Below, piece by piece: positions 17,013 to 26,705 of a stretch of 64,000 bases of DNA (the first letter of the stretch is position 1; every line of letters starts with the position of its first letter). Made by a program: the position numbers and the translations under genes. The DNA comes from Inquilinus sp. KBS0705 (lineage in GTDB: Bacteria; Bacteroidota; Bacteroidia; Sphingobacteriales; Sphingobacteriaceae), in the NCBI GenBank assembly GCA_005938025.2, contig VCCI02000001.1:186001-250000 (forward strand). The letters are read 5' to 3'. The notes under the pieces are model-generated. The model saw nothing but the letters and a program-made list of their open reading frames with translations, was not told the DNA's origin and made no database searches.

Positions 17013-20000
17013 TTAGAAAGCGTAACGCAAACCAAATTGCATTTGCCAGCGTGAAGCAAACAGATCCACAGAGTATGGTACTCCCGGATCAACAAATGTG
17101 TATTTTGGATAGCTGGTTGCAATGTCGCCAAATGCAGGGGTTGTAGCCGGTTTTAAACCAACACTTGATGTTGAGTTAAACGTATTTGCCGAGAAGTAAT
17201 ACTGGCCCCATTTTTTGTTTAACAGGTTGGTTAGATTAACAATATCGTAAGTAAAAGTAATTACCTGTTTACGTTTGCCGCTACCAAATTTAAAGTCCTG
17301 AGCAAAACGGAAGTCAAGGTTGTTGTTCCATGGGGTAAACGCGCCGTTACGCTCGGTGTATTTACCGCGGCGGCTGCTCAGGTACTTGTTGTTGTTGATG
17401 AAGGCATCAAATGTAGCGGCTTGTTGTGCTGCTGTTGCACCACCTGCAATATCGCTAAAGAAATTAACGGTTTCGCCGGTTTTAGGTATGTAAGCCAAAC
17501 TTACTTGCTGGCCTGTACCATCTATTGAGCTTGGCAGGAAGCCGTAAGTAAACGGATTACCCGATTGCGCGCTCAGGAAGAAGGTAAAGTTTGCAGTATA
17601 GTTATTTGATTTATCCCAGTTGATCATGTAGTTGATGTTCGACACGATGCGGTGGCGGATATCAAAGTTTGAGTTAGCTAATACAGGGCTGTTTGGATTA
17701 AGCGCCTGGTTTAACTGCCAGTTACTTTCCATCGAGTTACGTATACCGTTGGTGATATCTTTTGAATGACCGTAAGTATAGGCAACTGAAGTGTTTAAGC
17801 CAAATGGGAACAACTTAGCTACCTGCGCGGTTAAGCTGTAACGGTAACCCTGGTTGGTGTTTGATAACAGGTAAGCATTGGTGTATGATGGATTAATACC
17901 TTTGTTTACAAATATTGGCTGTTGTTTTTGGGTATCGTAAGTATAGTAACTTACCTGGTCGGTAGTGTTTACCTGCTGGAATTTAAGATCGTGTATTACT
18001 TTAGTGTATATACCTTCTACAGTAAATTTCCATTTATCGGCAGTAGTATGGTCATAAGCCAGGTTAGTACGCCATACCTGCGGCATTTTAAAGTTGTTGT
18101 CAATTAAATCTACCTGGGTTGGGCCGCTGGCGCTGGTATTTACACCACCTTGCTGGTTAACAAAGTTTAAACCACCGTTGTTTGGTGCCTGCACAGGGTT
18201 GGTACCCGGTGTAAACGGACTTGACGCTGATTTATGATCGTAAGCACCGTAGGTGTTACCGTTGTTGTAAAACGCGTAACCAAACCATGCAAAAGGTACA
18301 CGGCCTGTAAATAAACCGCTACCACCACGTAGTACAGATGTTTGATCGCCGTTGATATCATAGTTAAATGATACGCGTGGGTTTATCTCAACATTGTTCA
18401 AATAATTGTTTTTGATATCGGCAGGTTTGGTGTAGGTAAAGGTAGTGCCGTAGTTAGGGTCAACCGGTGCACCGGTAGTTTTTGAGCTAAGCGGCTGTTT
18501 GTTTGGTACGCCGGCATAATCAAAACGGATACCTGCTGTTAACTTAAAGTTGTCGGTAAGTTGAATCTCGTCCTGGCCATAAAAACTCATCAGGTTAACC
18601 TTAAAGCGTGCCGATGGGTTATTCATGATGTAATCGCGGCTATTGTCTATATAGTTATAGTTAGCACGTACACGCGATGGCGAGTTAGCTAAGAAGTTAG
18701 CAATACTGCTGTAAGCAACACGGCCGTTCCAGGCGTTTACAAAGTTGTAAGTAATGTCGTAAAACTCGTTGTGTGTACCAAATGTCCACGTGTTTTTACC
18801 TGATGACAGGGTAAAGTTGTCGGTAAACTCTGTAGTTTTTTGGCGCATGTCAAATATAGCGGCCTCACGGTCGGTACCTAAAAATATGGTGGTACCCGGT
18901 GTGTTACCTGTTATCTCTATTTGAGGCAGGGCAGGGTTTGATGTAGGGTCGCGGAAATCGTGAACGTTTGAGTAACCAATTACCAAGCTATTGTTTAACG
19001 TGTTGCTAAACCTTGTTTTTAACTCGGCAACTGTTGATGACGAGTTGTTATGCGATGTATAATCAATACTGCCAAAACGGAAGTTTTGCTGATCGCGCTC
19101 CAGGTTGGTAGCTGTTGATGATATAGTGTTGTTACGTAAAGTTAACTGGTTTTTGTCGTTGATGTTCCAGTCTATACGGTTAAAAAATTTGTTTGATCTT
19201 GAAAAGATAGAAGTGTTGTTGTAAGTACCTGCATCAAAACCATAACCTTTCATGGTGTTTGATATGTTAACGGCATCTTGCAGGGTAAGTATATTAGCCG
19301 AACCTGCTGTACCTGCACCTGCAATAACAGGGTCCTGGCGGCGGGCTATCTCAGCATTGGTGAAAAAGAACAATTTATTCTTTACGATAGGGAAGCCTAA
19401 GCGTATACCGCTTTGGTAATCATGAAAGGTTGAGGGTATTTTTGAGCCATCACCACCCGAAGCAGGGCTGGCGTTGTTTGGGCCCACTAAAAATGCGCCA
19501 CGGCCGTAACCGTATATCGAACCTGTGAAATCGTTGGTACCGCTGCGGGTTACCGCGTTAATACTACCACCTAATACGTTACCAATTTTAATATCGTATG
19601 GGGCAACTAATACTTGTATATCCTGTATAGCATCTAACGATACCGGGCTGGTGCGTGTGCTGCTACCTACCTGGCCCGATGCGTTTGACTGGCCTCCTAA
19701 TGATGGGCTAAAACCAATGGCATCGTTATTAATGGCACCATCAAGTGTTACGTTGTTGTAACGGTAGTTAGTACCCTGAAACGAGTTATTGTTGCTTTGC
19801 GGGGTTGTACGCGTTAAATCTTGCAGGCTACGGTTAATAGTAGGCATGTTGCGTATTTGGTTTTGGCTTATGCGGGTACTTGCACCTGTTTTGGTAGCGC
19901 CTCCCGAAGCGGTAACCCTAACCTCTTTAAGCGAGGTGGTTTCGTCAACCAGTAAAAAGTTGAATGTAGCGCTACCTAATGATAAGGTAATATCGGTACG

Positions 20001-20264
20001 TTCGTCTTTTTTGTAGCCAATAAATGTAGCTGTTAATGTATATGGCCCACCCGCGTTAATGTTGGGGATGGTGTAACGGCCTTCGGCATTTGTTTGTGTG
20101 CCGTAGCGTGTGCCTGTGCTGGTGTTTACAGCAGATATGCTTACACCCGGCATTGATATGCCTTTTTGATCGATAACTTTACCACTAATTACCGCAGTTG
20201 TAATTTGCGCGTTTGCGGCTGCTGTAAAAAGTAGTGTAATGATTAGGAAGTAAAACTTTTTCAT
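17013..20264 (-). CDS. Oar-like TonB-dependent outer-membrane receptor with N-terminal carboxypeptidase-regulatory domain
   Basis: A 1083-aa protein. A signal peptide ends in AAANA-Q. A CarboxypepD_reg-like beta-sandwich follows (about 22-110; ISGKVIDQKGISMPGVSISAV). The plug domain is at about 120-250 (RNMPTINRSLQDLTRTTPQ) and the beta-barrel reaches a C-terminal aromatic ending (QMQFGLRYAF). This Oar-like architecture serves TonB-energised uptake or surface display in Bacteroidota; the ligand is unknown and no SusD partner follows. A strong terminator lies downstream, and another terminator separates it from the lipoprotein gene upstream, so it has its own promoter or relies on read-through. 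Confidence 0.9.
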   Translation of the reverse strand: MKKFYFLIITLLFTAAANAQITTAVISGKVIDQKGISMPGVSISAVNTSTGTRYGTQTNAEGRYTIPNINAGGPYTLTATFIGYKKDERTDITLSLGSATFNFLLVDETTSLKEVRVTASGGATKTGASTRISQNQIRNMPTINRSLQDLTRTTPQSNNNSFQGTNYRYNNVTLDGAINNDAIGFSPSLGGQSNASGQVGSSTRTSPVSLDAIQDIQVLVAPYDIKIGNVLGGSINAVTRSGTNDFTGSIYGYGRGAFLVGPNNASPASGGDGSKIPSTFHDYQSGIRLGFPIVKNKLFFFTNAEIARRQDPVIAGAGTAGSANILTLQDAVNISNTMKGYGFDAGTYNNTSIFSRSNKFFNRIDWNINDKNQLTLRNNTISSTATNLERDQQNFRFGSIDYTSHNNSSSTVAELKTRFSNTLNNSLVIGYSNVHDFRDPTSNPALPQIEITGNTPGTTIFLGTDREAAIFDMRQKTTEFTDNFTLSSGKNTWTFGTHNEFYDITYNFVNAWNGRVAYSSIANFLANSPSRVRANYNYIDNSRDYIMNNPSARFKVNLMSFYGQDEIQLTDNFKLTAGIRFDYAGVPNKQPLSSKTTGAPVDPNYGTTFTYTKPADIKNNYLNNVEINPRVSFNYDINGDQTSVLRGGSGLFTGRVPFAWFGYAFYNNGNTYGAYDHKSASSPFTPGTNPVQAPNNGGLNFVNQQGGVNTSASGPTQVDLIDNNFKMPQVWRTNLAYDHTTADKWKFTVEGIYTKVIHDLKFQQVNTTDQVSYYTYDTQKQQPIFVNKGINPSYTNAYLLSNTNQGYRYSLTAQVAKLFPFGLNTSVAYTYGHSKDITNGIRNSMESNWQLNQALNPNSPVLANSNFDIRHRIVSNINYMINWDKSNNYTANFTFFLSAQSGNPFTYGFLPSSIDGTGQQVSLAYIPKTGETVNFFSDIAGGATAAQQAATFDAFINNNKYLSSRRGKYTERNGAFTPWNNNLDFRFAQDFKFGSGKRKQVITFTYDIVNLTNLLNKKWGQYYFSANTFNSTSSVGLKPATTPAFGDIATSYPKYTFVDPGVPYSVDLFASRWQMQFGLRYAF

Positions 20265-20410
20265 CGTTTTGTGGGGGATAATTTTATCCTACAAAAGTCG
20301 ACGTGTTATATTAAGCCTATGTTAACGATGTATTATTATTAACAATTATTTAATGAAAATAAGATGAAATTTTAACCACCAGTTTATACTTCTATTTTGT
20401 AATTAAAATC

Positions 20411-20447
20411 AAAAAAAGGGGCTTACCAATTGGCAAGCCCCTTTATA
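20411..20447 (-). terminator. Terminator after the beta-helix lipoprotein gene
   Basis: AAAGGGGCTT and AAGCCCCTTT pair around ACCAATTGGC, followed by A-runs on the plus strand (U-run for the minus-strand gene). Confidence 0.75.
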
Positions 20448-20462
20448 TGTTGTTAAGTTATA

Positions 20463-21905
20463 TTATTGATTAACAGCACCTGGAGTAGTGTAAGCAAGTA
20501 CTTGTGGGTTAAAGTTAGCCCAACCTGATGTCCAGTCGGTAGTACCGAATGCACCACGGTAAGCAACTTTCTCAAAAAATGCACCTGTTACTTTAGCATT
20601 TGTAAATGCCGCGCCGGTTAAAGCTATCGAACCTGTTTTAGGTAAGAAGTTCGGCGTACCAGGGTTAGCAAAATCTGATGAATATTTAAACGGATCGGTT
20701 AATAATGCATCAGCATATAAAGTTTGATCGAAGATGTTAGCTGCTCTTAAAGCAGTTTCAAACAAAGTTTTGTTCTCGCCCTTAACTTCGTTGCCTTTTT
20801 TATTGCTTCCGTATACAATGTTGTTAACAAATACTAAACGGCCGGCAGTATAGTTGGTTGAAGTAGAGTTAGGTGTAGTTACTTTAGAATCGTCAATGTA
20901 GATACCTTCAACATAACCTGCAAAAACAGAGTTTAAAATGCTTTCGGCAGTATTACGACGAAGTTGTGCAGCATGTGTAAAATTAGCATTGATGTTACCA
21001 GCAGTTGCGCTTGCTACAGGGCCTACCATTGTCATGTTTGAGAACACCGCTGATGTTTGTGGTGTTTTATCAGAACCAGAACCATCGTTATCAGATTCGA
21101 AACCGTTTGAGCCCGATACGTCGGCAATTGTTGGATAACGCTGACCAACACCAAATTGTACGTGACCAGAGTAACCAAAGTCGGTATCAAAATCGTCATC
21201 TAAACCACCAATAGCTAAAAGGTGCTTAGCGTTTACAGTACCACCAAACCACTCGAAAGAGTCATCGCCTGAGCGGTAAACCTGGATGTAATCAAGTGTG
21301 GTACCTGCACCTACGCCACCCATTGTAAGACCATTGATCTCGTTGTCGGGTGAAAAAGGTATACCACCGTACTCGATACGTACATATTTTAACGAACCTG
21401 AATTGTCGTTAGCATCAGTACCACCGTATTGGATATATTTAGCAGCATCGCCTTTAGCATCTAAACCACCTTCGATACCAACGTTGTCGCCTTGGTTAAC
21501 CGGTGCTTTACCTAAAAGGATGATACCACCCCAATCGCCTGCAGAGCGTGTGCCTGCTGCAAATGATGAAGTAAATACAATTGGCTTGCTGGCAGTACCT
21601 TCGGCCATTATTTTAGCACCACGGGTGATGATCAATGTACCCTTGCTTGATTTTTCGCCTTTTACTATAGTACCCGGTTGTACTGTTAATGTAGCACCAT
21701 CGGTTACGTAAACAAATCCTTTTAAAAGGTAAATTGAATCTGCGCTAAAAGTTCTGTTTTTAGATATGTCGCCACTAACCTCTACAGTTGTTGATTTAGG
21801 CTCTACAGGCGGATCAACAGGTGGGTCAATAACAGTATCCTTTTTTGAGCAGGATACGATAGCGATACTTGCGCTAAGCGCTAAAAATAATAATGATTTT
21901 TTCAT
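20463..21905 (-). CDS. Surface lipoprotein, right-handed beta-helix-like
   Basis: A 480-aa lipoprotein: MKKSLLFLALSASIAIVSC has a lipobox at Cys19, followed by a Pro/Asp-rich spacer (VIDPPVDPPVEP). The body has recurring Gly/Asp/Asn-rich strands (GATLTVQPGTIVKGEKSSKG; SLKYVRIEYGGIPF; SGDDSFEWFGGTVNAKHL), as in Bacteroidota beta-helix proteins that accompany TonB receptors. No enzymatic motif is recognised. It lies between two receptor genes on the same strand, 85 nt from the upstream one, and is probably the surface partner in uptake of the same ligand. TTAAC repeats with 11-bp phase precede it. Confidence 0.8.
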   Translation of the reverse strand: MKKSLLFLALSASIAIVSCSKKDTVIDPPVDPPVEPKSTTVEVSGDISKNRTFSADSIYLLKGFVYVTDGATLTVQPGTIVKGEKSSKGTLIITRGAKIMAEGTASKPIVFTSSFAAGTRSAGDWGGIILLGKAPVNQGDNVGIEGGLDAKGDAAKYIQYGGTDANDNSGSLKYVRIEYGGIPFSPDNEINGLTMGGVGAGTTLDYIQVYRSGDDSFEWFGGTVNAKHLLAIGGLDDDFDTDFGYSGHVQFGVGQRYPTIADVSGSNGFESDNDGSGSDKTPQTSAVFSNMTMVGPVASATAGNINANFTHAAQLRRNTAESILNSVFAGYVEGIYIDDSKVTTPNSTSTNYTAGRLVFVNNIVYGSNKKGNEVKGENKTLFETALRAANIFDQTLYADALLTDPFKYSSDFANPGTPNFLPKTGSIALTGAAFTNAKVTGAFFEKVAYRGAFGTTDWTSGWANFNPQVLAYTTPGAVNQ

Positions 21906-21950
21906 GAGAAATTACTGGTTTACTTTTTTGACAAAGTAACGTTTGGCTTG

Positions 21951-21977
21951 TTAACCAAACGTTAACTGTTGTTTAAC
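21951..21977 (-). promoter_or_regulatory. Three 11-bp-phased TTAAC direct repeats before the lipoprotein gene
   Basis: TTAAC occurs at 21951, 21962 and 21973, exactly 11 bp apart. On the coding strand this reads as GTTAA-type half-sites starting about 45 bp before ATG 21905. Direct repeats at 11-bp phase are what OmpR/PhoB-family response regulators bind. The regulator is not in the window. Note that the repeats lie just outside the end of the upstream receptor gene. Confidence 0.5.
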
Positions 21978-21990
21978 AAATAACTTAGTT

Positions 21991-24777
21991 TTAAAATGTG
22001 TAATTAAATGATAATGAGTAGTTTGAACCAGTATTGTAACTTTTAAATGTGTAACCTGTGCCCGATGGGATGTAAGGCTTACCATTAAGTTCATATTGGA
22101 AATTATATTTCTGATTTAGGATGTCGGCACCGCTAAATTTTATCTCGCCTTTGCTTTTTAACACCTTGTATCCAACCTGAAAATCGAGCACGTTACGCGG
22201 CATTTCATATATGCTGCTAAAGCGGCCGCCACCAGCGTAAAATATGCGTTTGCCAAGGCGGTTAAACAGTAGGTTTAACGATAGTTTGTTATCCAGTTCG
22301 GTATGTGTTAAACCGGCATTTACCACATATGGCGATTGGCCTACCAGCGGGCGGGTTTTTTCTAAACGCTGTGTACCATCACTGGCATTGGTAACTTTTG
22401 ATTTGTTGAAAGAGAAGTTGGTGTAAGCAGTTGTGTTTTTAAAGAATGTACCACCGTTAACAAAATCAAGGCTTTTGCGCAGTTCCATCTCAAAACCATA
22501 GACATATGCCGATTTCGCGTTAAAGTAGCTAATGGTAGTTGATGAGTTGGCATCATCTATAACCGGCTCAATGGCATCAGTAAAGTTTTTATAAAATGCT
22601 GATACCGAAAATATTTGCCCTGCCGATGGGTAAAACTCATAGCGCAGGTCGGCGTTATCAATCAAAGTCCTTTTTAAGTTAGGGTTACCTTGCAGGGTAG
22701 CTAACAATTCGTAATCGTAGTAAGCAAATGGTGCAAGCTCCCTAAACTCGGGGCGTGCAACTGTACGATAATATGATGCCCTTAAGTTGGCTTTTTTTGT
22801 TAAGGCATAAGTAAAATTTACTGATGGCAACAGGTCAAGGTTGTCTAACTCGGCACTTGTTGGGGTGCTGGTAGTTGTGCCGGTGTATAGCTTCAGGTTA
22901 AATTTCTCGGCCCTTAAACCATATACTATCCTTGTTTTTTCGCCTAGTTTGCTATCCAGCATTAAGTAGCCGGCATTGGTTAAACTGTTGGCGTTGTAAG
23001 TGTCGGTAGGGCTTGCCAGTTCTTCTAAACCATAAATGCCTGTTTTAAGTACATTGGGGCCAAAAAGGGTTTGTATAGGCCTTTGCAATAAAGCATTTAC
23101 ATCGTAGTTGCTGTTGCTTTCGTCAAGTACAAGGCCCAGGAAACGTGCGTTAAAGTCCCTGTCGCGATATTGCGAGCTTATACCTGCCTTTAAATTACTG
23201 TTTAAAAAGTTTACGGGCACGTTGTAATCTATCTTACCCGAGTAAATATTTTCGTTAAGGTGCGAAAACACGCGTGCATTCTCTTTACCTAAACTAGTAA
23301 CGGTGGCGTAATATGGTTCGCCTACGTTACCTTGTCTGTAGTTGATCTTCTTTTGATCGGGCTGATCGTTTATTACATTGCTAAAGCCCAGGTTCCATTT
23401 TATTTTCGAGCTTTTTTCGCCTAAGCGGTGCTCACCTTCAATGGTCGATTTAAATAAGGCTTTCTCCAAAAGGTCAAATGCGTAAAAACGGTTGTCTGAC
23501 GATGACGTGCTTGTATTTGAACCAGTACGATAGGTAAACTGATCGTCGAATATACGGTTGTAGATATTTTTAAAGGTGATCTTACTTTTACCAAAGCTGT
23601 AGGCAAAGTTAGCCAAACCGCCAATATTGGTCGAAAATTTATTTACCTGATTATGGTAATCATAGTTGTCAAACTGTTGTATCAGGTCGGGTGTAATGCT
23701 TTGCGTGTTACGGTAGGTTAAACCAATGGTAGTACCAAAACGGTTTTTGTTTTTGCCTATCTCTTTTACGTTGCCAATAGTTAACTGGTAGTTTTGGCCC
23801 GGCAAAGCGGTGCTTTTATAAATGTTAAAATTGTTATTTAAGCCGCTTATGGCCTGCAGGTTTTGGGTTGGGTTAAGCTGCTTGTTTACTATTTGGCTGC
23901 TGCTTGGGAAATTGCCCGGCAGTTTACGGCTGGCATCATCAAAGCCCAGATAATCAATACCGCTGCGAAAACCGCTGCTAAAATCTTTAAAGGTGCTTTG
24001 TGTGTTATAGCTATAGCCTATACCCAGGGTAACAAAGTTTTGATCGGGGATATCCTTAGTCAATATTTGTACGCTGCCACCGGCAAAGTCGCCTGGCATA
24101 TCCGGGCTGGCCGTTTTGCTGATGATGATATTATCTACCAGGTTTGATGGTACAATATCAAACGAGAATGCTTTACGGTTAGGCTCGGTACTTGGCAATG
24201 GAGCGCCATCAAGCGATGCTGTGTTGTAGCGGTCGCTTAAGCCACGTACTACCACAAATTTATTATCCTGTATGGTTGCACCGCTTACACGTTTAAGTAC
24301 GTCGCTGGTGTTCCTGTCCGGCGATTTTTTGATCAGCTCGGATGATATACCATCTGATATGGATACGCTGTTTTTTTGGATGGCATATAGTGCGCTTAAC
24401 GATTCCTGCTTGTAAGTAGCCCTTACAGTCACCTCTTTTAAGGCCTGCGATGTTGATGCGGCCATGGTAATATCAAGCGGTGTGGTAGCACCTGCCTTTA
24501 CTTCAATATCAGATATGGTTTTGCTTTGGTAGCCAATGTATCTTATTAATACAACGTACTTGCCGGGTTCAAGCCCCGTCAGTGTGTAATGGCCCTCAAC
24601 ATCGGTAGCGGCGCCTTTTGTAGTGCCCTGTATGCTAACGGTGGCACCTATCAGGGTTTCGCTGGTTTTCTCGTCAATTACCTTACCGGCTATGCGGCCG
24701 CTGGTTTGCGCTAACGATGTGTTTACTGAAATAATAGAAATAAATAGAATACTAACTGCTGATATAATTTTTTTCAC
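21991..24777 (-). CDS. TonB-dependent outer-membrane receptor with carboxypeptidase-regulatory-like domain
   Basis: A 928-aa receptor: signal peptide ending in SLA-Q, CarboxypepD_reg-like domain (about 27-110; IAGKVIDEKTSETLIGATVSI), plug domain (about 120-260; SPDRNTSDVLKRVSGATIQ, VVRGLSDRYNTASLDGAPLP), and a 22-strand-type barrel ending YSLSFNYTF. The TBDT subtype resembles heme/iron or phosphate-responsive receptors rather than SusC; no SusD gene is adjacent. It begins the minus-strand block with the lipoprotein and the Oar-like receptor. TAGTTTTG (minus strand, 24798-24805) lies 20 nt before the start. Confidence 0.9.
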   Translation of the reverse strand: MKKIISAVSILFISIISVNTSLAQTSGRIAGKVIDEKTSETLIGATVSIQGTTKGAATDVEGHYTLTGLEPGKYVVLIRYIGYQSKTISDIEVKAGATTPLDITMAASTSQALKEVTVRATYKQESLSALYAIQKNSVSISDGISSELIKKSPDRNTSDVLKRVSGATIQDNKFVVVRGLSDRYNTASLDGAPLPSTEPNRKAFSFDIVPSNLVDNIIISKTASPDMPGDFAGGSVQILTKDIPDQNFVTLGIGYSYNTQSTFKDFSSGFRSGIDYLGFDDASRKLPGNFPSSSQIVNKQLNPTQNLQAISGLNNNFNIYKSTALPGQNYQLTIGNVKEIGKNKNRFGTTIGLTYRNTQSITPDLIQQFDNYDYHNQVNKFSTNIGGLANFAYSFGKSKITFKNIYNRIFDDQFTYRTGSNTSTSSSDNRFYAFDLLEKALFKSTIEGEHRLGEKSSKIKWNLGFSNVINDQPDQKKINYRQGNVGEPYYATVTSLGKENARVFSHLNENIYSGKIDYNVPVNFLNSNLKAGISSQYRDRDFNARFLGLVLDESNSNYDVNALLQRPIQTLFGPNVLKTGIYGLEELASPTDTYNANSLTNAGYLMLDSKLGEKTRIVYGLRAEKFNLKLYTGTTTSTPTSAELDNLDLLPSVNFTYALTKKANLRASYYRTVARPEFRELAPFAYYDYELLATLQGNPNLKRTLIDNADLRYEFYPSAGQIFSVSAFYKNFTDAIEPVIDDANSSTTISYFNAKSAYVYGFEMELRKSLDFVNGGTFFKNTTAYTNFSFNKSKVTNASDGTQRLEKTRPLVGQSPYVVNAGLTHTELDNKLSLNLLFNRLGKRIFYAGGGRFSSIYEMPRNVLDFQVGYKVLKSKGEIKFSGADILNQKYNFQYELNGKPYIPSGTGYTFKSYNTGSNYSLSFNYTF

Positions 24778-24797
24778 GCTACAATAGTTTAATGGTG

Positions 24798-24805
24798 CAA
24801 AACTA
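24798..24805 (-). promoter_or_regulatory. -7 promoter element of the 928-aa TonB receptor gene
   Basis: TAGTTTTG on the minus strand, full match to TAnnTTTG, 20 nt before ATG 24777. Confidence 0.5.
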
Positions 24806-24860
24806 TTATGCAGATGTTAGTTGAATGTTATGTGCGTATTACCATAACAGTGTGTTAATG

Positions 24861-24876
24861 TTAACAAACCGTTAAC
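24861..24876 (-). promoter_or_regulatory. Two 11-bp-phased TTAAC direct repeats before the TonB receptor gene
   Basis: TTAAC at 24861 and 24872 repeat the 11-bp phase seen at 21951-21977, here about 84 bp before ATG 24777. A degenerate TTAAT lies at 24855. It may be bound by the same regulator. Confidence 0.4.
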
Positions 24877-24894
24877 TAGTAACCTAAAGGCTTT

Positions 24895-25251
24895 TTAACC
24901 AGCTTTTTGTTGATTTTGGTCGCGTTTTATTTCCTGTAGCTCCAGGTCGTAGGCGCGCATGCGGGCATGTAATATGTCAACCTCGGTACGCAGCATTTGA
25001 ATTTCGGTGATGAGTTTGGCCGATTCGGGCTTATTAATGTGTTTTTCGCCGGTGCCCAGTATCAGCCACTCGGGCGAGTATTTAAGCTGAAAGCATAGTT
25101 TGCGAATGAGGTAATAGCTTATTTCCTGCTTTTTGTTGATCACCTTGCTAATAAAACCCTGGTCAACACCAATGGCATTGGCAAGGGCAAGTTGCCCACC
25201 ATGTTCTTTAACTATTACCTTTATCCGTTTTACAACCGCGTCGTCAGACAT
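24895..25251 (-). CDS. XRE-type helix-turn-helix regulator with coiled-coil tail
   Basis: A 118-aa protein. The N-terminal half is an XRE/lambda-Cro HTH (QLALANAIGVDQGFISKVINKKQEISYYLIRKL), followed by SPEWLILGTGEKH. The C-terminal part (KLITEIQMLRTEVDILHARM...) has heptad-like hydrophobics and probably forms a dimerising coiled coil. A longer start at 25284 adds 11 residues (MDFNKNVYNCI); ATG 25251 (MSDDAVVKRI) is preferred by family resemblance, but the promoter does not decide. Targets unknown. A dispersed repeat lies immediately upstream. Confidence 0.8.
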   Translation of the reverse strand: MSDDAVVKRIKVIVKEHGGQLALANAIGVDQGFISKVINKKQEISYYLIRKLCFQLKYSPEWLILGTGEKHINKPESAKLITEIQMLRTEVDILHARMRAYDLELQEIKRDQNQQKAG

Positions 25252-25277
25252 GATGCAATTATAAACATTTTTATTAA

Positions 25278-25345
25278 AGTCCATAGTCCGTAGGCGATAG
25301 TCAATAGTTAAATTGTTACCATAGGCTATGGACTATCTACAATAG
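25278..25345. repeat. Inverted repeat of the CTATGGACTAT type
   Basis: TCCATAGTCCGTAGGCGATA-like and TACCATAGGCTATGGACTAT-like segments form an imperfect inverted repeat between the XRE gene start and the end of the MBL-rhodanese gene. Confidence 0.5.
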
Positions 25346-25350
25346 TCTGT

Positions 25351-26682
25351 TTAGCTAAAATCTTTAATGGCTTCGCCAAGGTCGTATACAGGTACGGCAT
25401 CAATAGCACCGGCGATGATGGACGAAGCTGCCGCGCTGCGGTAACCTGCCGCGCAATGCACCACAATGGGCTTGTTTTGTGGTATCTCGCCCAATCGCTC
25501 CCTTAGCTCGGGCAGTGGTATGGTAAGGGCAGCAGGGAATATTTTGCCTGCATTAATTTCGGCCCAGTTGCGCACATCAATAATGGTATAATCCTCGTTA
25601 TTGGTTTTAAAAACATTAACTATCAACACCAGCGATTTTTCGGTACTGTTATCAGTGGCTATAACAGCTGCCTTTATATTGCTTTCGTAGCCAATTTTAG
25701 CGGCCTTTTTTATCATTACATCCAATTCGGCATCTGTGCCCGCTACAAGGTAAAACTGCTCGCCGGGGTTAATTACAGATCCCAGCCAGGTTTCAAACTT
25801 CTCGCCATCCTGTAGGTTGATGGCTCCTTTTATGTGGCCTTTAATAAAAACACTGTTCGGCCGTGTATCAATAACAGGTATGCTTTTTTGTAGGGTGACT
25901 TTATCTGGGCGATTAACAGCCTGTATGCTTTGGGCAAAGGCGGGTGCACCGGCTTTGTTCAGTTCTACATCGTAACCAAAGTATCTGGGTGCAAAGGGCT
26001 GGTCGGCAGTTAGTAAATTAACAAAGGCCAGTTCATCCATTAATTGCAGCGCATAGTTTTCGCGCAGCTCTTTACCAATGGTGGTTTGCAGGTCGGGGCT
26101 CATGCTTTTACCGCATAACGATCCTGGCCCGTGGGCAGGGTAAACCGTAATTTCTTTTGGTAAAACCATTAGCTTATCACGGGTGCTGTGGTACATTTGC
26201 CGGGCAAGTTCTTCTTTTTTGGCGGTTATGTTACCGGCACTTTCCCGCAGGTCGGGGCGGCCTACATCACCTGCAAAAAGGGTATCGCCTGTAAATATGG
26301 CGCAATCCTTGCCATTTTCGTCCTCCAATAAAATACAGATCGAATCGGGCGAGTGCCCCGGTGTATTAATAGCTTTTAGCTTAATATCATTCAGCTGTAT
26401 AAAGTCGCCATCATCAAATGTTTCGTGCGGGTAATCGGCTCCGGCCAGCTTGCTTGCGTAAATAACGGCCCCGGTGGTTTGGTGAATCTCCAGGTGCGAG
26501 CTTACAAAATCGGCATGGGGGTGGGTTTCAATTACGCCGGCAATATCGGCATTGTGCAGGGCAGCAAAGTCGTAATATGGCTGCGGGTCGCGGGCGGGGT
26601 CAATAACAATCATTCTGCCGGTTCTTATAATGGCATAAGAGGCATGGGCCAAACCCTTATCATAAAATTGATGAACTATCAT
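25351..26682 (-). CDS. MBL-fold hydrolase fused to two rhodanese domains (persulfide dioxygenase-like)
   Basis: A 443-aa protein. Residues 1-230 are a metallo-beta-lactamase domain with ETHPHADFVSSHLE (HxHxDH-type ligands), FTGDTLFAGDVGRPDL and VYPAHGPGS. Residues about 250-345 are a rhodanese-like domain without an obvious active Cys, and about 355-443 a second rhodanese domain with active Cys in VVHCAAGYRS. This fusion acts in sulfide/persulfide metabolism (ETHE1-like dioxygenase plus sulfurtransferase). Start ATG 26682 (MIVHQFYDKGL) is preferred over the frame start at 26700. TATCTTTG on the minus strand (26698-26705) lies 15 nt before the start. Confidence 0.85.
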   Translation of the reverse strand: MIVHQFYDKGLAHASYAIIRTGRMIVIDPARDPQPYYDFAALHNADIAGVIETHPHADFVSSHLEIHQTTGAVIYASKLAGADYPHETFDDGDFIQLNDIKLKAINTPGHSPDSICILLEDENGKDCAIFTGDTLFAGDVGRPDLRESAGNITAKKEELARQMYHSTRDKLMVLPKEITVYPAHGPGSLCGKSMSPDLQTTIGKELRENYALQLMDELAFVNLLTADQPFAPRYFGYDVELNKAGAPAFAQSIQAVNRPDKVTLQKSIPVIDTRPNSVFIKGHIKGAINLQDGEKFETWLGSVINPGEQFYLVAGTDAELDVMIKKAAKIGYESNIKAAVIATDNSTEKSLVLIVNVFKTNNEDYTIIDVRNWAEINAGKIFPAALTIPLPELRERLGEIPQNKPIVVHCAAGYRSAAASSIIAGAIDAVPVYDLGEAIKDFS

Positions 26683-26697
26683 ATCTGTATCAGGCGG

Positions 26698-26705
26698 CAA
26701 AGATA
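26698..26705 (-). promoter_or_regulatory. -7 promoter element of the MBL-rhodanese gene
   Basis: TATCTTTG on the minus strand, 15 nt before ATG 26682. Confidence 0.5.

Noticed and set aside
17013..24777. SusC/SusD polysaccharide utilisation locus
   Set aside because: Receptors lack SusD partners and no glycoside hydrolases are present; the architecture is Oar-like and generic TonB receptor.
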